A DNA stretch of 64,000 bases from Wallacemonas rigidus (taxonomy: Eukaryota; Euglenozoa; Kinetoplastea; Trypanosomatida; Trypanosomatidae), in assembly GCA_030849045.1 (NCBI GenBank), contig JASAOL010000576.1, forward strand, positions 62,001-126,000. Reading direction: 5' to 3'. Below, piece after piece: positions 46,890 to 57,080 of this stretch; position 1 is the stretch's first letter, and the number at the start of each line of letters is the position of its first letter. The notes under the pieces are model-generated. The model was not told the DNA's origin. It worked only from the letters and a program-made list of their open reading frames with translations, and did no database searches. The position numbers and the translations under genes are program-made.

Positions 46890-47682
46890 AGAACTAATCA
46901 AATTTGAAAAGAAGAAGAAGACAGAAGAAGAGACGTCAAGGTCAGAGAAAAGACTTGCTGTGATGTACTAGCGTTTTTGCGGAGGCATGTGTGTGCGCAT
47001 GCAGTGGATGGTTCTTTGCTGTGGAGCGGTACAGAGTTGTGTCGTCAAACGTTGTGTTGTTCGCTGATCGTGATAATTGTATTTCTTTCATTTGTTTGTG
47101 TGTTTGCGTGTGTCTTCACGGGCTCGTCTCTGCTTTTTTTTTTTTTGCCAGAACTTAACGTCGCCGAGAGAAAAAAAAAAACTCAAGTGAGAAGCTGAGA
47201 TGTCATTGTCATCTTGTGCGCCTACAAGGTATTTCCCTTGCTCAGCCTGTCGGCACCTCGCGCGCTGTCCATCATGACGTCTCGTTAGCGGACATACGCT
47301 CGGTTTTACTTTTTTTCCCCTCGCACCGTTGACAGTAAAAATGGTCAAGGTGGTGGATAGATGATGCGGAGACAGTCAAGTACGCTTGGTATTGTCAAAG
47401 TGAAACAAGCAGCTCCCTTGAGGATGCGCCGGCTTCCTCTTGCGGAGGCGTCGCTGCACATTCTCTCACTCTCACTCACACTCACACACGGTTTTTATCC
47501 CGTGCTCACGCGCCTTCTTATATCGTCATGCATTCTCACCCTGTCCTCGTACTCTTGTGCATCTCGCTGTTGTTGTTGTTGGTTTCTGTGTACAGTCATT
47601 TTCGTCGATCTACCTTCGGCTGCTGCGAAGCGAAGCAGAGACAAGTGTTGAAAGCAGAAGAGCACACAAAATAGTGGCACAA
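46890..47682. other. Spacer between ACBP-domain and UBR ligase genes
   Basis: AG/GAA-rich patch right after the stop, T12 and A11 runs near 47137-47180, C/T patches, CTCACTCACA repeats (47461-47490) and GTT repeats before the acceptor. No gene recognised. Confidence 0.6.
47552..47595 (+). promoter_or_regulatory. Candidate spliced-leader acceptor for the UBR ligase
   Basis: TTGTTGTTGTTGG-type tract ending in TGTACAG, AG at 47594-47595, 87 bases before ATG 47683. The first in-frame ATG downstream is the chosen start. Confidence 0.5.
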
Positions 47683-50600
47683 ATGTGGTCGTCTGGTGGT
47701 GCTGCTGCCCAAAAGACGTCAACCGCGTACACGCCGCCCCGCGGTGAGCCGGCGAAATGGAGTGTCAAGCAGCTGCTCAACTACTGCAGCGCGAACGCGA
47801 TTAACGTGCAATCGGGTCTTGAGAAAAAGGAGCTGATCAAGCTCGTGGACGTGCACTACACAACCGCTCTACTCAACAAGCAGCTCGCCGACACGCTGCT
47901 GCCAAATCCAGAACGTCTTCAAAGCCTTGCGGGTCTCTCGGGTGAGGCGCTGCTTCGCTACCAGCCGTACGACGCGTACGGCGAATGGCTTCTCGAGGAT
48001 CACGAGGCGTTGCGCAGGCTTGTCGAGGCGGGCATCGCCCAGCTCAATGACGTTGATGCGTTCAAAATTTTTGTAAAGGTGAATCAAGTGCCGCCGCTGG
48101 TGTCGTGGATGACAGCGAGCCTTCACATGAGCGATGCTGGCAAGTCCGCTGCCGCCACACTGACCCCGGCAGCCGCACGCGCGACGGTGTGTGGTCGCTA
48201 TCTCGGCTCCGGCGAAATGGTGGCGCGTTGTGAAGAGTGCGCCGCCGACGGCACCTGTGTGTTCTGCATGGATTGTTTCCAACACTCACCGTGCCGTCAT
48301 CATCGTGTTCGTATCACACAGAGTGGCGGCGGTGGGATGTGTGACTGCGGTGATCCGTCCGCCTGGCGCAAAGAATCGTTCTGCAGCCATCATTGTGGGC
48401 ACAGCGCGGACGAGGACCCTACCGCGGTTCTGGGCGAAAAGCAAAAGACGTGGGCTGTGCTGGTTCTGCGCGGTGCGGTACAAGCCTTGAGCCTCGTCCT
48501 TCATCAGTCGCTGGCGTGTACACCATCATCCAACGCTGGCGAGACGCGTGAGCGGATGGCAACGCTGCGAGACTGGCTTGAGAGCCTCGTGTCCACGCTC
48601 TACACACTCAGTCAGGCAAGCGAGGTCGCGAAGCGACTGCTTTCAGAACGGTGGGTCGAAGCCATGGGCGACGCCAGCGGTGTCCTGCCGCATGCCAACG
48701 CACTGACGACAAATCCGTGTCTTGACGCGATCTTTCGTTTCGAGCTGAGTGTCACCGACTACAAGACTGATCTGAAGGCAGAAAACGCGTGGTGGTTGTC
48801 TCTTGTCAAGTCCATCGGTGCGGGCCTTGCCGATCCCTTTTTTCGCAGCCATTTCATCGGCATGATGGGCAAGTATGCGGAGCGGCTCAGCAAAAACGAC
48901 GCACTCGACGACTACTCGGTGCAGGTCTTCACCAATGTGGATGCCGTGCACTACGCGCTCACACCGCGCAACCTACCCTATCAAAATCCCGCCGACAACA
49001 TTGTCCACCGCAGTATTAGCGGGTGTTTATACTACCTGACCGCCATTCTCGGTGACAAAGCACGCTTCAACGCAGCCGACCCGTCTTCGCTGTCCCTCGC
49101 TAACCTCGTCCTTGATGACAGCGAGGACGGTGTCAATTTGGCTGCGTTCGGCAAGCTACGCCAATGTGTGGGACTCTCACCGGAAGCGGGTGTCTTCACC
49201 GTGTTGAACCGGCGCGTGATGCGGGGGATACAGGTGTTCCTGCACATCATCGATATCAGCTCCGCGGTGCACAAGAACGAGAACGCGCCGGCACGTCGCT
49301 TTGTGCGCACACCAACGTTTGCTGGGCGTTACATGACGCTCATTCTCAGGTTCATGCAGAACAACACCCGCAAAGTGCTTCGCGCCTACGACGACGTGAG
49401 CCCACCAGGTGCACGCGCGTCGTCCGAGACTCCGCCAGAGAACACGCGCGCTGAAAAAGAGGAAGAGCCGGGTGAAGAGGACGGCAGCACGACCGCATTT
49501 GACGATGTGGATCGTCGATGTCTCGAGAAGCTCGGTGTCTCGCCAGAGGTGATGGAGGAAGTGTTTCGCTGCGGCCTCTACGACACACCACCGGACGCGG
49601 TTGCCGCCAGCTCGAAGGCGCACGCCGCAGCCTTGTCCTTTGCATCAGACCCCACGGATGCGTGTGGCGGCAGGCCCTCGCGCGATCAGATCTCCTCGTC
49701 CCTGAGTGCCGCAGAGTGGGAGGATCGCGCGTTTCGCAGTTTGCTGATGCAGCTCCATCTTGTGCGTGAATTTTTGGTCTCGTACTTGCAGGAACAACAA
49801 GAAACATTTCGCCACGGGAACGCCGCCGTCGTACTCGAGGCACGGCCCCCTGCGGCCTCGAGTACGACGGCCGCTTCGGGTGCAGAACACCACATTTATC
49901 AGTACAGCCTGCTGGAGCCGGCGTCACACGCTGTGGGCACAACGAACCTGATCTCTCGTCTCTTCATGCTGCTCGTGCACGCGTGGGTGATGCACTGCAC
50001 GCGGCGCCGTTCCGTCTCTGGCGCTCACCACAGCGACACGAACGACGAGGGCGTGCGTGTGTTGCGAAGCCGGCTTGGTCCTGCGCGCTCCGCAGAAGCG
50101 GGACTAGTCCTGACAGAGGCCTCGGACGAGTGGGCTCATCGCACACAGCCGGTCACGCGTCTGGCAAAGATACTCATCGCTCACAGTAAACTCCCCGGCG
50201 CGCGCGCGCTGATCAGGAACGCCTGGCTTGACACGGTTGTGATGCCGACTGTGCTGCTGGCACAAGTCGATGGAGGTCTGTGGCGACGTGACGATTACAA
50301 CGTGAGCAACACAATGGGTCTGTATCAAAACTCCATGACAAAGACGCACATGGAGTACGATCTTTACGCGATCCAGATGCTCGCGACGATCATGCCGCCG
50401 AACGATCTGGCCGTGCAGATACTCGAGCGCTTCTCATTCGACAACAACCGCAAGGCGAAGCCCCCTGTCAAGTCGGGAGACGATTGTAACACGCGCAAGG
50501 CACTCTACCCGCGCGGCCTCCGCCCTGGCTACGGCCGCTACATCCGCCTCATGCTGACGCTGGTCTTGGACTCAAGTAAGGCCTGCGGCGGCTCCGACGT

Positions 50601-53600
50601 GACCCAAGCGACCATCACGCGCATGGTTGCACAAGTGCTCTCTGTTTCACGCAGCACGCACTCCGCCATCGCGACTGCGGTCGAGCGCAGCTTGATGAGC
50701 GGCCTTGAGGAGGACGAAGAGTTCGATGAAATTAACATCAAGGTGGCCATACGCACTGCTCTGAAGGCCATTGCGGTGGAGGAAGAGGGATCTTCAGGCC
50801 GCGTGTTTCGTCTGAAGGATACAGCCACGTGGGAGAAGCTCGTCTGTTTGTATAGCCCAGAGTGCACGGATGTCGAGCGCGATTCGATATTTGGTCAGTA
50901 CCGCACCACCGTGCGCCTCGCGAACCTGGCCAAAGGCGCGGACGCAGCCGAGACGACAGCGGACGCGAAGAAGAAGCCCGTTCACTTCCCGCCGCCATCG
51001 CTGCCCACAGATCAAGCCACGGAATTGGTTCCTCACCTCCGTGCACTCCTGCACACCGACGCTCTCCTCCTCTCGTCCATCGCCGTCCTTTTGGCCTTTG
51101 CCAAGACGCTGCGTGACAGAAAAAAAGCGCAGAGTCACCAGCAGCACGATCCGGCGGGCTATAAGAAACCTTCCGAGGGTACGACGTCCGCACCGCCCGC
51201 GGGCACGCATACACGTGTTGTAGGCGCCACCACGACGGGTGACGCGGCGATTACCAGCAGCGACAGCGATGACGACTCGGATGTGCAAAGCAGTGGAAGC
51301 GACTTTGGGTCTGGAGACTGGGAGACGAGTAGTGATGATGAGCGCCGTCAGCGCAACCCGCTCAGAGGCAGCGCCAAAAAAGTGAAGGTCGTTGGTAATC
51401 TTCTGAAGAGTACGGTCCAGCACGCCGTCACCGCTTTGTACCTGTCCGCCAAAGACACCGCCGAACTCTCACGTGCCCTGTGCTACCAGAACAGCTGTCT
51501 GCTCGTCGCTCAAGGTGCGGCAGAACACGCGACGGTGCCGCCGGAAGACAGTCCAGTCGACTGGGAGCGTGTCGCGAGCTACATGCGCGAGACTATGCAC
51601 GGCACGGTGACCTACACTGACAAGACGCTCAGCCGGGTGCTCCCACTCGCGTCGCTTCGTCAGTCGGGCACGCTTCGTGATGTGCTGAGTAAGGCCGTGC
51701 CACATGCACGCCTGTCCGCGCCGGCCGCGGGAGAGGCTGCGTACCCTCTTAAGCGCACGATTGCCGATGTACTGCACGAAGTGTGGCGTCACGAGCGTGA
51801 GAATGCGGAGGACGACAGCTTCGGCCTCGCGCATATGCTCCGCTACATCCTGACGATGACGGGCCTCGCACGGGAGGAGGTCCTGAAGGACGATGAGGAT
51901 AGTGAAAAGGTCAGCATGGAGAGTGTCGCCGCGTTGGCTCGATCGCGGCAGCTCCAGGAACGACAAGCCAAAATTCTGCGCCGCATGCGCATTCGAGCTA
52001 CGACTGCCCTGGCGGAAGACAAGGGAGAAGGGGGGTCCACATCGGCTTCGAACACAGCAGCCCGACGTGCGGGTGATGCTGGCGAGACGGAAGCCGAGGG
52101 AGGGAAGAGAAACAATGAAAGCGGCGGTGTTACCGCTCGCGATGGTGTGTTCCTCTTGACACGCCTACTCTTCCGTCTCTCCGCGTTGGACTGCTGTGTG
52201 TGTCGTCAATCCACGGCCGAGCCACTGCTCTTTCTGGCGAACTGTTCCACCTCCGGCGTGTTGCACCACCTAGACGCGATGCCGCTGCCGGACACGCGTG
52301 AGGTACACAGTCACGTGAACATGTGCGGCCACGTCACCCACGCGAAGTGTGTGCGTAAGTACTTCGCACGGCTGGCCACACTGTGGCAGCGCGGCTATTT
52401 TCAAGGCCAGCGTTTTCTCGGGCCATCCGAATTCTCCTGTCCGATCTGTCTGATGGTCAGTCAAGTGCAGGCGCCAGTGCCCACCATCACGAGCACCACC
52501 TCCACCGCACCAGGTCAGGCCAAAGGCCGTCGCGAGGAAGACGCGGAAGAAAAGGGTTGCGGAAAAAAGGAAGTTGTGGGGCATAATGAGCAGGTGTCGT
52601 TCGCACCATCGTCGAAGTCAGAGCTGCTTTTCGAGGAGCTGCGACGGCACTCGCTCGCGGAAAATGAGCAGCAGGAGGCCGCGAAGAGTACATGTGCCGC
52701 CATCGCCAACGCGGCGATTGGTTTCTGTGATGGTGCCGACAATCCCGCTCTTGTCCGCAAAGAAGACGATCTTCAGCATCATAACAATGAAGCGTGGGTG
52801 CTGTCGGAGACGATCCGAACGATTGCGTATCAACTTCATATTCTTGTCGAAGGCGCCAAGGCTGGCCGCACAGTGAGCGAGCACGACCTCCTCGTGCTAC
52901 TCTCGCTCATGATCTCGGTCACGCCGGCGCAGCTGGCAGCGCACCAATCGAGTATCCGAGAAAATTTCACGCGATGCGCGGAGCCACACAGCTTGCTCAT
53001 TCTCGACTGCTTGATGGCCCCCGCTGTGGCGCGTGATCGCATCGCCGCCGCCGCGATGGAATTGGTGAGCTCGCCTGACGCGTCAAAGACAGCCTTGTGT
53101 GTGCTAGAATGGGTGGTCGGTGCAGGTGCGCGGCGAGACACAGAGGCCGCGTCGGTGCTTGCTCAACCTGAAAGCGAGCAGATGTTCATGTCGCTATGGA
53201 CAGAGTTCGCCTGTCTCACGCTCTTGAAGATTCTACTGGTTGAGGAGCCCGCGGACGTTGTGATTGGTACCCTCGACTCCGCCGCCAACTCAGACATCTC
53301 CATTCTTCCGCTCACCACTGAGGCTCTCGCCTCTGCAGACGCACGCCGCAACGGTTTCCTGCGCATGTGGCAGTGCCTCTCGCTCATCGCGGCACGACAC
53401 CTCACGGACTCGCGAGAGGAAGTAGCCGCGCAACTCAAGGACGCGCTTGTCGTCGGTCTTCGCGCCCTGTCTGCGGTAGAGGAGGTGGAGGAGCCGGCAG
53501 GTGGCGTCGGCACGACGACCGCTGGGCAATTCCGCACGCCGCCCCCACCGCATTACTGCACCAAATCTGTGTCCTGTGACGAAGAAGGACAGCCGGCGCG

Positions 53601-54093
53601 CTTGGTCGTCTATGAGAATCCCGCTCAGTGGGCCATGCATCTCCTCGTCAACGTGCTGCATCTCCCCGCGCAGTACGTCTCGCTTCTTTCCGGTTTCGCG
53701 CAGCAGAAGGCGTGTCATCTTTGCGGATCGGACGAGGGTGTGAGCGTGCAGTGTCGCTACTGCGAGTCACGCCTCTGCTTAAAGCCGCCCGAGCCCCGCA
53801 GACCCGAGCTCTACCACCACTCGGTTCAGTGTGGTCGCGGCATTGGTGTGTTCCTGCGTGTCGGCGTGACGACACTCCTCATCACCGACGCCGTCTCGGG
53901 CCGCTGTGTCGAGCCGCGCTCTCTCTATGTTGACGAGTACGATGAAACGGACGAGCAGATGTCGCGTGGGGCACCACTGTATTTGAGCGCGACGGAGGCT
54001 ACCAAGTTCCTACACACGTGGATTATGAATCGGTGGGCGGTCGACTCGAGTCTTCTCAAGAGGACATGGCGTGGGAACTTATCCGTCCTGTAG
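47683..54093 (+). CDS. UBR-box / RING N-recognin-type E3 ubiquitin ligase
   Basis: The 2136-residue protein binds N-degrons through a UBR box and ubiquitinates targets. UBR box at 170-240: CGRYLGSGEMVARCEEC, then CVFCMDCFQ, CRHHRVRI, GGGMCDCGDPSAW, FCSHHC, close to human UBR1. RING-type finger at 1504-1589: CCVC, a 16-residue Cys to His region with NMCGHVTHAKC, and SCPICL. The C-terminal UBR1/2-like autoinhibitory (UAIN) domain is visible in CHLCG, CRYCESRLCL, HHSVQCGRGIGVFLRV and YVDEYDETDEQMSRG. A SAP-like helix pair lies at about 26-56 (WSVKQLLNYC...KKELIKLV). I do not see the ClpS-like domain that reads bulky hydrophobic N-termini in UBR1/2, so specificity may be for basic residues only. 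An acidic Ser/Asp-rich linker sits near 1190-1215. ATG 47683 is the only methionine between the frame's opening and the conserved region. Confidence 0.93.
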   Translation: MWSSGGAAAQKTSTAYTPPRGEPAKWSVKQLLNYCSANAINVQSGLEKKELIKLVDVHYTTALLNKQLADTLLPNPERLQSLAGLSGEALLRYQPYDAYGEWLLEDHEALRRLVEAGIAQLNDVDAFKIFVKVNQVPPLVSWMTASLHMSDAGKSAAATLTPAAARATVCGRYLGSGEMVARCEECAADGTCVFCMDCFQHSPCRHHRVRITQSGGGGMCDCGDPSAWRKESFCSHHCGHSADEDPTAVLGEKQKTWAVLVLRGAVQALSLVLHQSLACTPSSNAGETRERMATLRDWLESLVSTLYTLSQASEVAKRLLSERWVEAMGDASGVLPHANALTTNPCLDAIFRFELSVTDYKTDLKAENAWWLSLVKSIGAGLADPFFRSHFIGMMGKYAERLSKNDALDDYSVQVFTNVDAVHYALTPRNLPYQNPADNIVHRSISGCLYYLTAILGDKARFNAADPSSLSLANLVLDDSEDGVNLAAFGKLRQCVGLSPEAGVFTVLNRRVMRGIQVFLHIIDISSAVHKNENAPARRFVRTPTFAGRYMTLILRFMQNNTRKVLRAYDDVSPPGARASSETPPENTRAEKEEEPGEEDGSTTAFDDVDRRCLEKLGVSPEVMEEVFRCGLYDTPPDAVAASSKAHAAALSFASDPTDACGGRPSRDQISSSLSAAEWEDRAFRSLLMQLHLVREFLVSYLQEQQETFRHGNAAVVLEARPPAASSTTAASGAEHHIYQYSLLEPASHAVGTTNLISRLFMLLVHAWVMHCTRRRSVSGAHHSDTNDEGVRVLRSRLGPARSAEAGLVLTEASDEWAHRTQPVTRLAKILIAHSKLPGARALIRNAWLDTVVMPTVLLAQVDGGLWRRDDYNVSNTMGLYQNSMTKTHMEYDLYAIQMLATIMPPNDLAVQILERFSFDNNRKAKPPVKSGDDCNTRKALYPRGLRPGYGRYIRLMLTLVLDSSKACGGSDVTQATITRMVAQVLSVSRSTHSAIATAVERSLMSGLEEDEEFDEINIKVAIRTALKAIAVEEEGSSGRVFRLKDTATWEKLVCLYSPECTDVERDSIFGQYRTTVRLANLAKGADAAETTADAKKKPVHFPPPSLPTDQATELVPHLRALLHTDALLLSSIAVLLAFAKTLRDRKKAQSHQQHDPAGYKKPSEGTTSAPPAGTHTRVVGATTTGDAAITSSDSDDDSDVQSSGSDFGSGDWETSSDDERRQRNPLRGSAKKVKVVGNLLKSTVQHAVTALYLSAKDTAELSRALCYQNSCLLVAQGAAEHATVPPEDSPVDWERVASYMRETMHGTVTYTDKTLSRVLPLASLRQSGTLRDVLSKAVPHARLSAPAAGEAAYPLKRTIADVLHEVWRHERENAEDDSFGLAHMLRYILTMTGLAREEVLKDDEDSEKVSMESVAALARSRQLQERQAKILRRMRIRATTALAEDKGEGGSTSASNTAARRAGDAGETEAEGGKRNNESGGVTARDGVFLLTRLLFRLSALDCCVCRQSTAEPLLFLANCSTSGVLHHLDAMPLPDTREVHSHVNMCGHVTHAKCVRKYFARLATLWQRGYFQGQRFLGPSEFSCPICLMVSQVQAPVPTITSTTSTAPGQAKGRREEDAEEKGCGKKEVVGHNEQVSFAPSSKSELLFEELRRHSLAENEQQEAAKSTCAAIANAAIGFCDGADNPALVRKEDDLQHHNNEAWVLSETIRTIAYQLHILVEGAKAGRTVSEHDLLVLLSLMISVTPAQLAAHQSSIRENFTRCAEPHSLLILDCLMAPAVARDRIAAAAMELVSSPDASKTALCVLEWVVGAGARRDTEAASVLAQPESEQMFMSLWTEFACLTLLKILLVEEPADVVIGTLDSAANSDISILPLTTEALASADARRNGFLRMWQCLSLIAARHLTDSREEVAAQLKDALVVGLRALSAVEEVEEPAGGVGTTTAGQFRTPPPPHYCTKSVSCDEEGQPARLVVYENPAQWAMHLLVNVLHLPAQYVSLLSGFAQQKACHLCGSDEGVSVQCRYCESRLCLKPPEPRRPELYHHSVQCGRGIGVFLRVGVTTLLITDAVSGRCVEPRSLYVDEYDETDEQMSRGAPLYLSATEATKFLHTWIMNRWAVDSSLLKRTWRGNLSVL
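49825..49871 (+). repeat. Perfect 17-bp inverted repeat inside the UBR ligase CDS
   Basis: GCCGTCGTACTCGAGGC at 49825-49841 is exactly reverse-complemented at 49855-49871, with a 13-base loop. In mRNA this would be a strong hairpin. It encodes the variable linker around AAVVLEARPPAASSTTA, so it is unlikely to be a protein constraint. Confidence 0.85.
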
Positions 54094-54846
54094 GTCGTGG
54101 CTTTTGCCATTATCCTTTTTTTTTTTTTCGGCCTATTGACAACAGTGCGCGTTTCTTAACGTGCCCGTCTCTCTCTCTCTTAATGTTTTGTTTTGTTTTA
54201 ATTGCTTGGTTTTCTTCTTGTCGATAGTATGGACTCGCTCTTGTAGATTGCGTTTTTCTTTTTATTTGATATCCGACAGGTTGTTGTTTTAAAAATCGTT
54301 CGTCCACGGTTGGTAGGGTGTTGATGTTATCGCATGTGTGTTCGCGCTCAAATGACAGCTGGTGCGTCGTGATCCAGACGGCCGTCGATCTTGAGAAGCG
54401 ATGCGACGTCTACACGGTCTGTCGGTCCTCCGCCTCCCTCAGCCCTGGGTGCGTACGGCGTGAAAGGTACGGGAGCGGTAGGTGTGCGACGCACGCCCGC
54501 AACGGACTTCGTATGGCACCAAAGGAAAGGCTGGCCTGGCTTCTTGCCGCGTCGCCTTCTGCAAGTACACGAGTTTGTTTGTTTGTTTTTTCTGTTTATC
54601 GTTTTCTCCCGTCTCGCGCTCAACGGCTCCCCTGCGCGTTCATCGCACACACACACACACACACGTACGCACATACGCACCTGTCTTCTATACTCGTCTT
54701 CACTTCTACTGTGGTGGCAGAACGGTCTGTGGCGTGACCGGAGTCACATTGCGAGCTCATTGTCCTCACCCATACACAGACTCTTCTCTCTCTGTGTTCA
54801 TTTTTTCCTCTCTCACACACATATTGGTGTGGCTGCTCTCGCTGTC
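54094..54846. other. Spacer before the 563-residue unknown gene
   Basis: T11 run (54117-54128), CT patch (54171-54180), TTTG/TTTT repeats (54575-54600), CA microsatellite (54646-54664), C/T-rich 54681-54715, and a second C/T tract 54784-54842 directly before the ATG. No gene recognised. Confidence 0.6.
54681..54720 (+). promoter_or_regulatory. Candidate spliced-leader acceptor for the 563-residue unknown gene
   Basis: CTGTCTTCTATACTCGTC-type tract, then GTGGCAG with AG at 54719-54720. A later AG at 54778-54779 is also possible. The tract nearest the ATG has its first AG (54852-54853) inside the coding region. Confidence 0.4.
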
Positions 54847-56538
54847 ATGTCAGCATTCGTACCGTGCATTGAAGACCGCATCACGACTGCTGCGTGTCGA
54901 CACGCTGAGCCGGCACAAAATATCTTGTTTGCTGCCACACGCACAGCCGCCCGCGCACTTGTGCGCGCCTCGACAGCGGGAGAGTCGGATGCGGACCCGG
55001 TCGTCCGCGCGCGATGCAATCAGGCACTGGAAGATGCGTACCAAGCTCTGTGGAGTCACCGACATCAAGTGCCAGAAGGTCTTAGACGTGAGTGGCTGGA
55101 GGTGGCGCTCACGCTCCTCACGCAGATACACCCCATGCAGGCAGTCCGGGCTTGGTGGTGGTGGCTCTCGCCCACGGCAGATGCAGAAGACGCCTCCACA
55201 AGCGAGGAGGCGCGGTCACCGTCGTCCGCTCCATCTCCACCAGCGCGCAAGGTACGCAGCGTGCGGTGGAGACCGTGGGTCCTCTGGGAGGACGCCCGCC
55301 GCAACCAAACGTTCCTCACGCTGCGGACAGAGTCCTCCAAATACGTGAACGACAAAGGACTTCATCTCAAACTAGAGGCGATGCGGCCGGAGGATGTCTG
55401 CCGGCTCGACGGGCCAGCCTTCTGCGCACGTGCGCGGATGTTTCTGTACAGTGAAGAGCTGCACCGGATACACGACGGTCTGGCCTTGATGACGCCACCG
55501 TCGGCGCTTCACGTGCATGAGTCAGAGATGTACCAACGTACACTTCGTTTTCTCACCGCGCCGACATCGTCGACGGAGACGGGGGAGAAGACAGGGGTGA
55601 GAGAATATGCCGCGAAGTGGACGCCGTCACCCACGCAGCAGCGGCAGGTCAAGATCGTCTCCGCCGCACTTCGCTACCGCGTTCTCATCGAGGTGTGCGC
55701 GTTGCGCTTAATGCACACACCGCGCTGCACCGTAACGTGGCGCCTTCTTGTCGAAAGCGTGACGTACATGTTGTCACGCTCGTGTCAGGACTGTCTCACT
55801 GAAGGCGTGCGTGCGTCTTCGTCATCGTCGCCACGTGAAGAGACACAAGATGTCCCGGTCGCACACGATGTGATGCGGGTTGTTGCGCAGAGTGTGCTCT
55901 TGTACACGTCTTCGTATTTGATCCCGTACCTGGAGCTCCGAGATAGACACGCGGAAGGTGTGCGCGGGTCATTTCATGCGGTCAACGCCGCGCTCTTCGG
56001 TGCGGCCGACGCGAGACGCGGACTTTGGGACTGCGTCCTTGTCGACACCACCGCCGGTGAAGAAGCGTCCGCCGTGACGCCAGCTGTGTTGACACCAGAC
56101 GCGGCGACCGCACCAACGCTGGGCGCGTACCTCGCGAGCCAATCGCCCGCCTGCGGCGCCGATGCCGAGGTCGAGTCCTGGACGCGTGTGTGTGCGGATG
56201 CGCTGGAGCACATCGCGCTCGCTGCCGCGAACGAAGGCCTGCACACAGCCGCGAATCTTGAGGCGATGGTAACTCAAGTGAGTCCACCGTGCTCGAGTGG
56301 TGACGACGACGGTGCGCCACAAGCAGCGCCGCACGTGCTGCGTGAGGCTGTGTTGTCTGTTCTGAAGTTCTGTGAGCCCAGCGTGGTGGAGGAGCAGGCA
56401 GATGAAGCTGCAGATCTTTTTCTTTGTGGTGCGACGCGTCGGCGATGCTTGATGCAGTTCGTGCGACGCTTCTACGGCTGCGCACCCGCGGACGCATTTG
56501 AGCGCGGTGGTGCGCCTCGCGAGGCGGACGCGTCATGA
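54847..56538 (+). CDS. Unknown protein, 563 residues
   Basis: Not recognised. The start is the first in-frame ATG after the acceptor region; the longer frame upstream opens on TTG and reads through microsatellites. The protein is mostly predicted helix: an N-terminal helical part (about 1-90), a Trp-rich strip AWWWWLSP near 101-108, a Ser/Pro-rich acidic linker (about 110-135), then a long helical region with SAALRYRVLIEVCALRLM and a Cys pair DCL, and a C-terminal helical section ending in Arg-rich RRRCLMQFVRRFYGC. No signal peptide, clear membrane span, zinc motif or nucleotide site. Coding style matches the neighbours, so it is likely a genuine kinetoplastid gene. No function proposed. Confidence 0.75.
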   Translation: MSAFVPCIEDRITTAACRHAEPAQNILFAATRTAARALVRASTAGESDADPVVRARCNQALEDAYQALWSHRHQVPEGLRREWLEVALTLLTQIHPMQAVRAWWWWLSPTADAEDASTSEEARSPSSAPSPPARKVRSVRWRPWVLWEDARRNQTFLTLRTESSKYVNDKGLHLKLEAMRPEDVCRLDGPAFCARARMFLYSEELHRIHDGLALMTPPSALHVHESEMYQRTLRFLTAPTSSTETGEKTGVREYAAKWTPSPTQQRQVKIVSAALRYRVLIEVCALRLMHTPRCTVTWRLLVESVTYMLSRSCQDCLTEGVRASSSSSPREETQDVPVAHDVMRVVAQSVLLYTSSYLIPYLELRDRHAEGVRGSFHAVNAALFGAADARRGLWDCVLVDTTAGEEASAVTPAVLTPDAATAPTLGAYLASQSPACGADAEVESWTRVCADALEHIALAAANEGLHTAANLEAMVTQVSPPCSSGDDDGAPQAAPHVLREAVLSVLKFCEPSVVEEQADEAADLFLCGATRRRCLMQFVRRFYGCAPADAFERGGAPREADAS

Positions 56539-57080
56539 AGGGAACCGAACGCTGTATGCCGGCGAGCTGATGAAGTAAAGGACAAAGAAACGCATCTGTT
56601 CTTTTAGTCGCGCAGACAACAAGTAAGCAAACAAAACAAAAAAAAAGAGAACAACTTGAGGCAAAAAAAAAAATAACACTAAAAACGGTGTATGTTGACT
56701 CTCGTCTCGTCCACATTCTGTGTGAACGCAACGTGCTGCCGTCGCGCCACACACCCCAAATTGATCTTCTTCTCTTGTACGACGGCCGCTGAAAATAGTC
56801 GCTCCATCACCTTCTTCACGCTTCCACCACTCGTCCCCATCCCTCACCGCATTCTTTACGCATGCATCGGCACGTGCGTGTACCAACAATGCACCTGAGC
56901 GTCTCCTCATCCCGTTGGACAGGACCGTGTGAGAACCACAGTACATACACACACACACACTTGGTTCCTCATCACATCGCTCCTTCTCCCTCTCTGTGCC
57001 ACCTCGTCATTGCGTGGCGCCCACGCAGCAGGAATAAGAAAAGAAAAAGATTTGATACGTGGAGGTCATCTTAGGTCACG
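56539..57080. other. Spacer before CPSF30
   Basis: A-rich tracts (56632-56646, 56661-56672), CA repeat (56948-56961), then C/T-rich sequence leading to the acceptor. No gene recognised. Confidence 0.6.
56961..57028 (+). promoter_or_regulatory. Candidate spliced-leader acceptor for CPSF30
   Basis: CTCCTTCTCCCTCTCTG tract (56980-56996) followed by CACGCAG, AG at 57027-57028, 52 bases before ATG 57081. Confidence 0.45.

Noticed and set aside
47440-47682. 81-residue extension of the UBR ligase with a hydrophobic stretch resembling a signal anchor
   Set aside because: Starts on TTG; hydrophobicity comes from the pyrimidine-rich leader, and the acceptor lies inside it.
54391-54846. 152-residue extension of the 563-residue unknown
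   Set aside because: Opens on TTG and reads through CA repeats and T/C tracts; first ATG is 54847.
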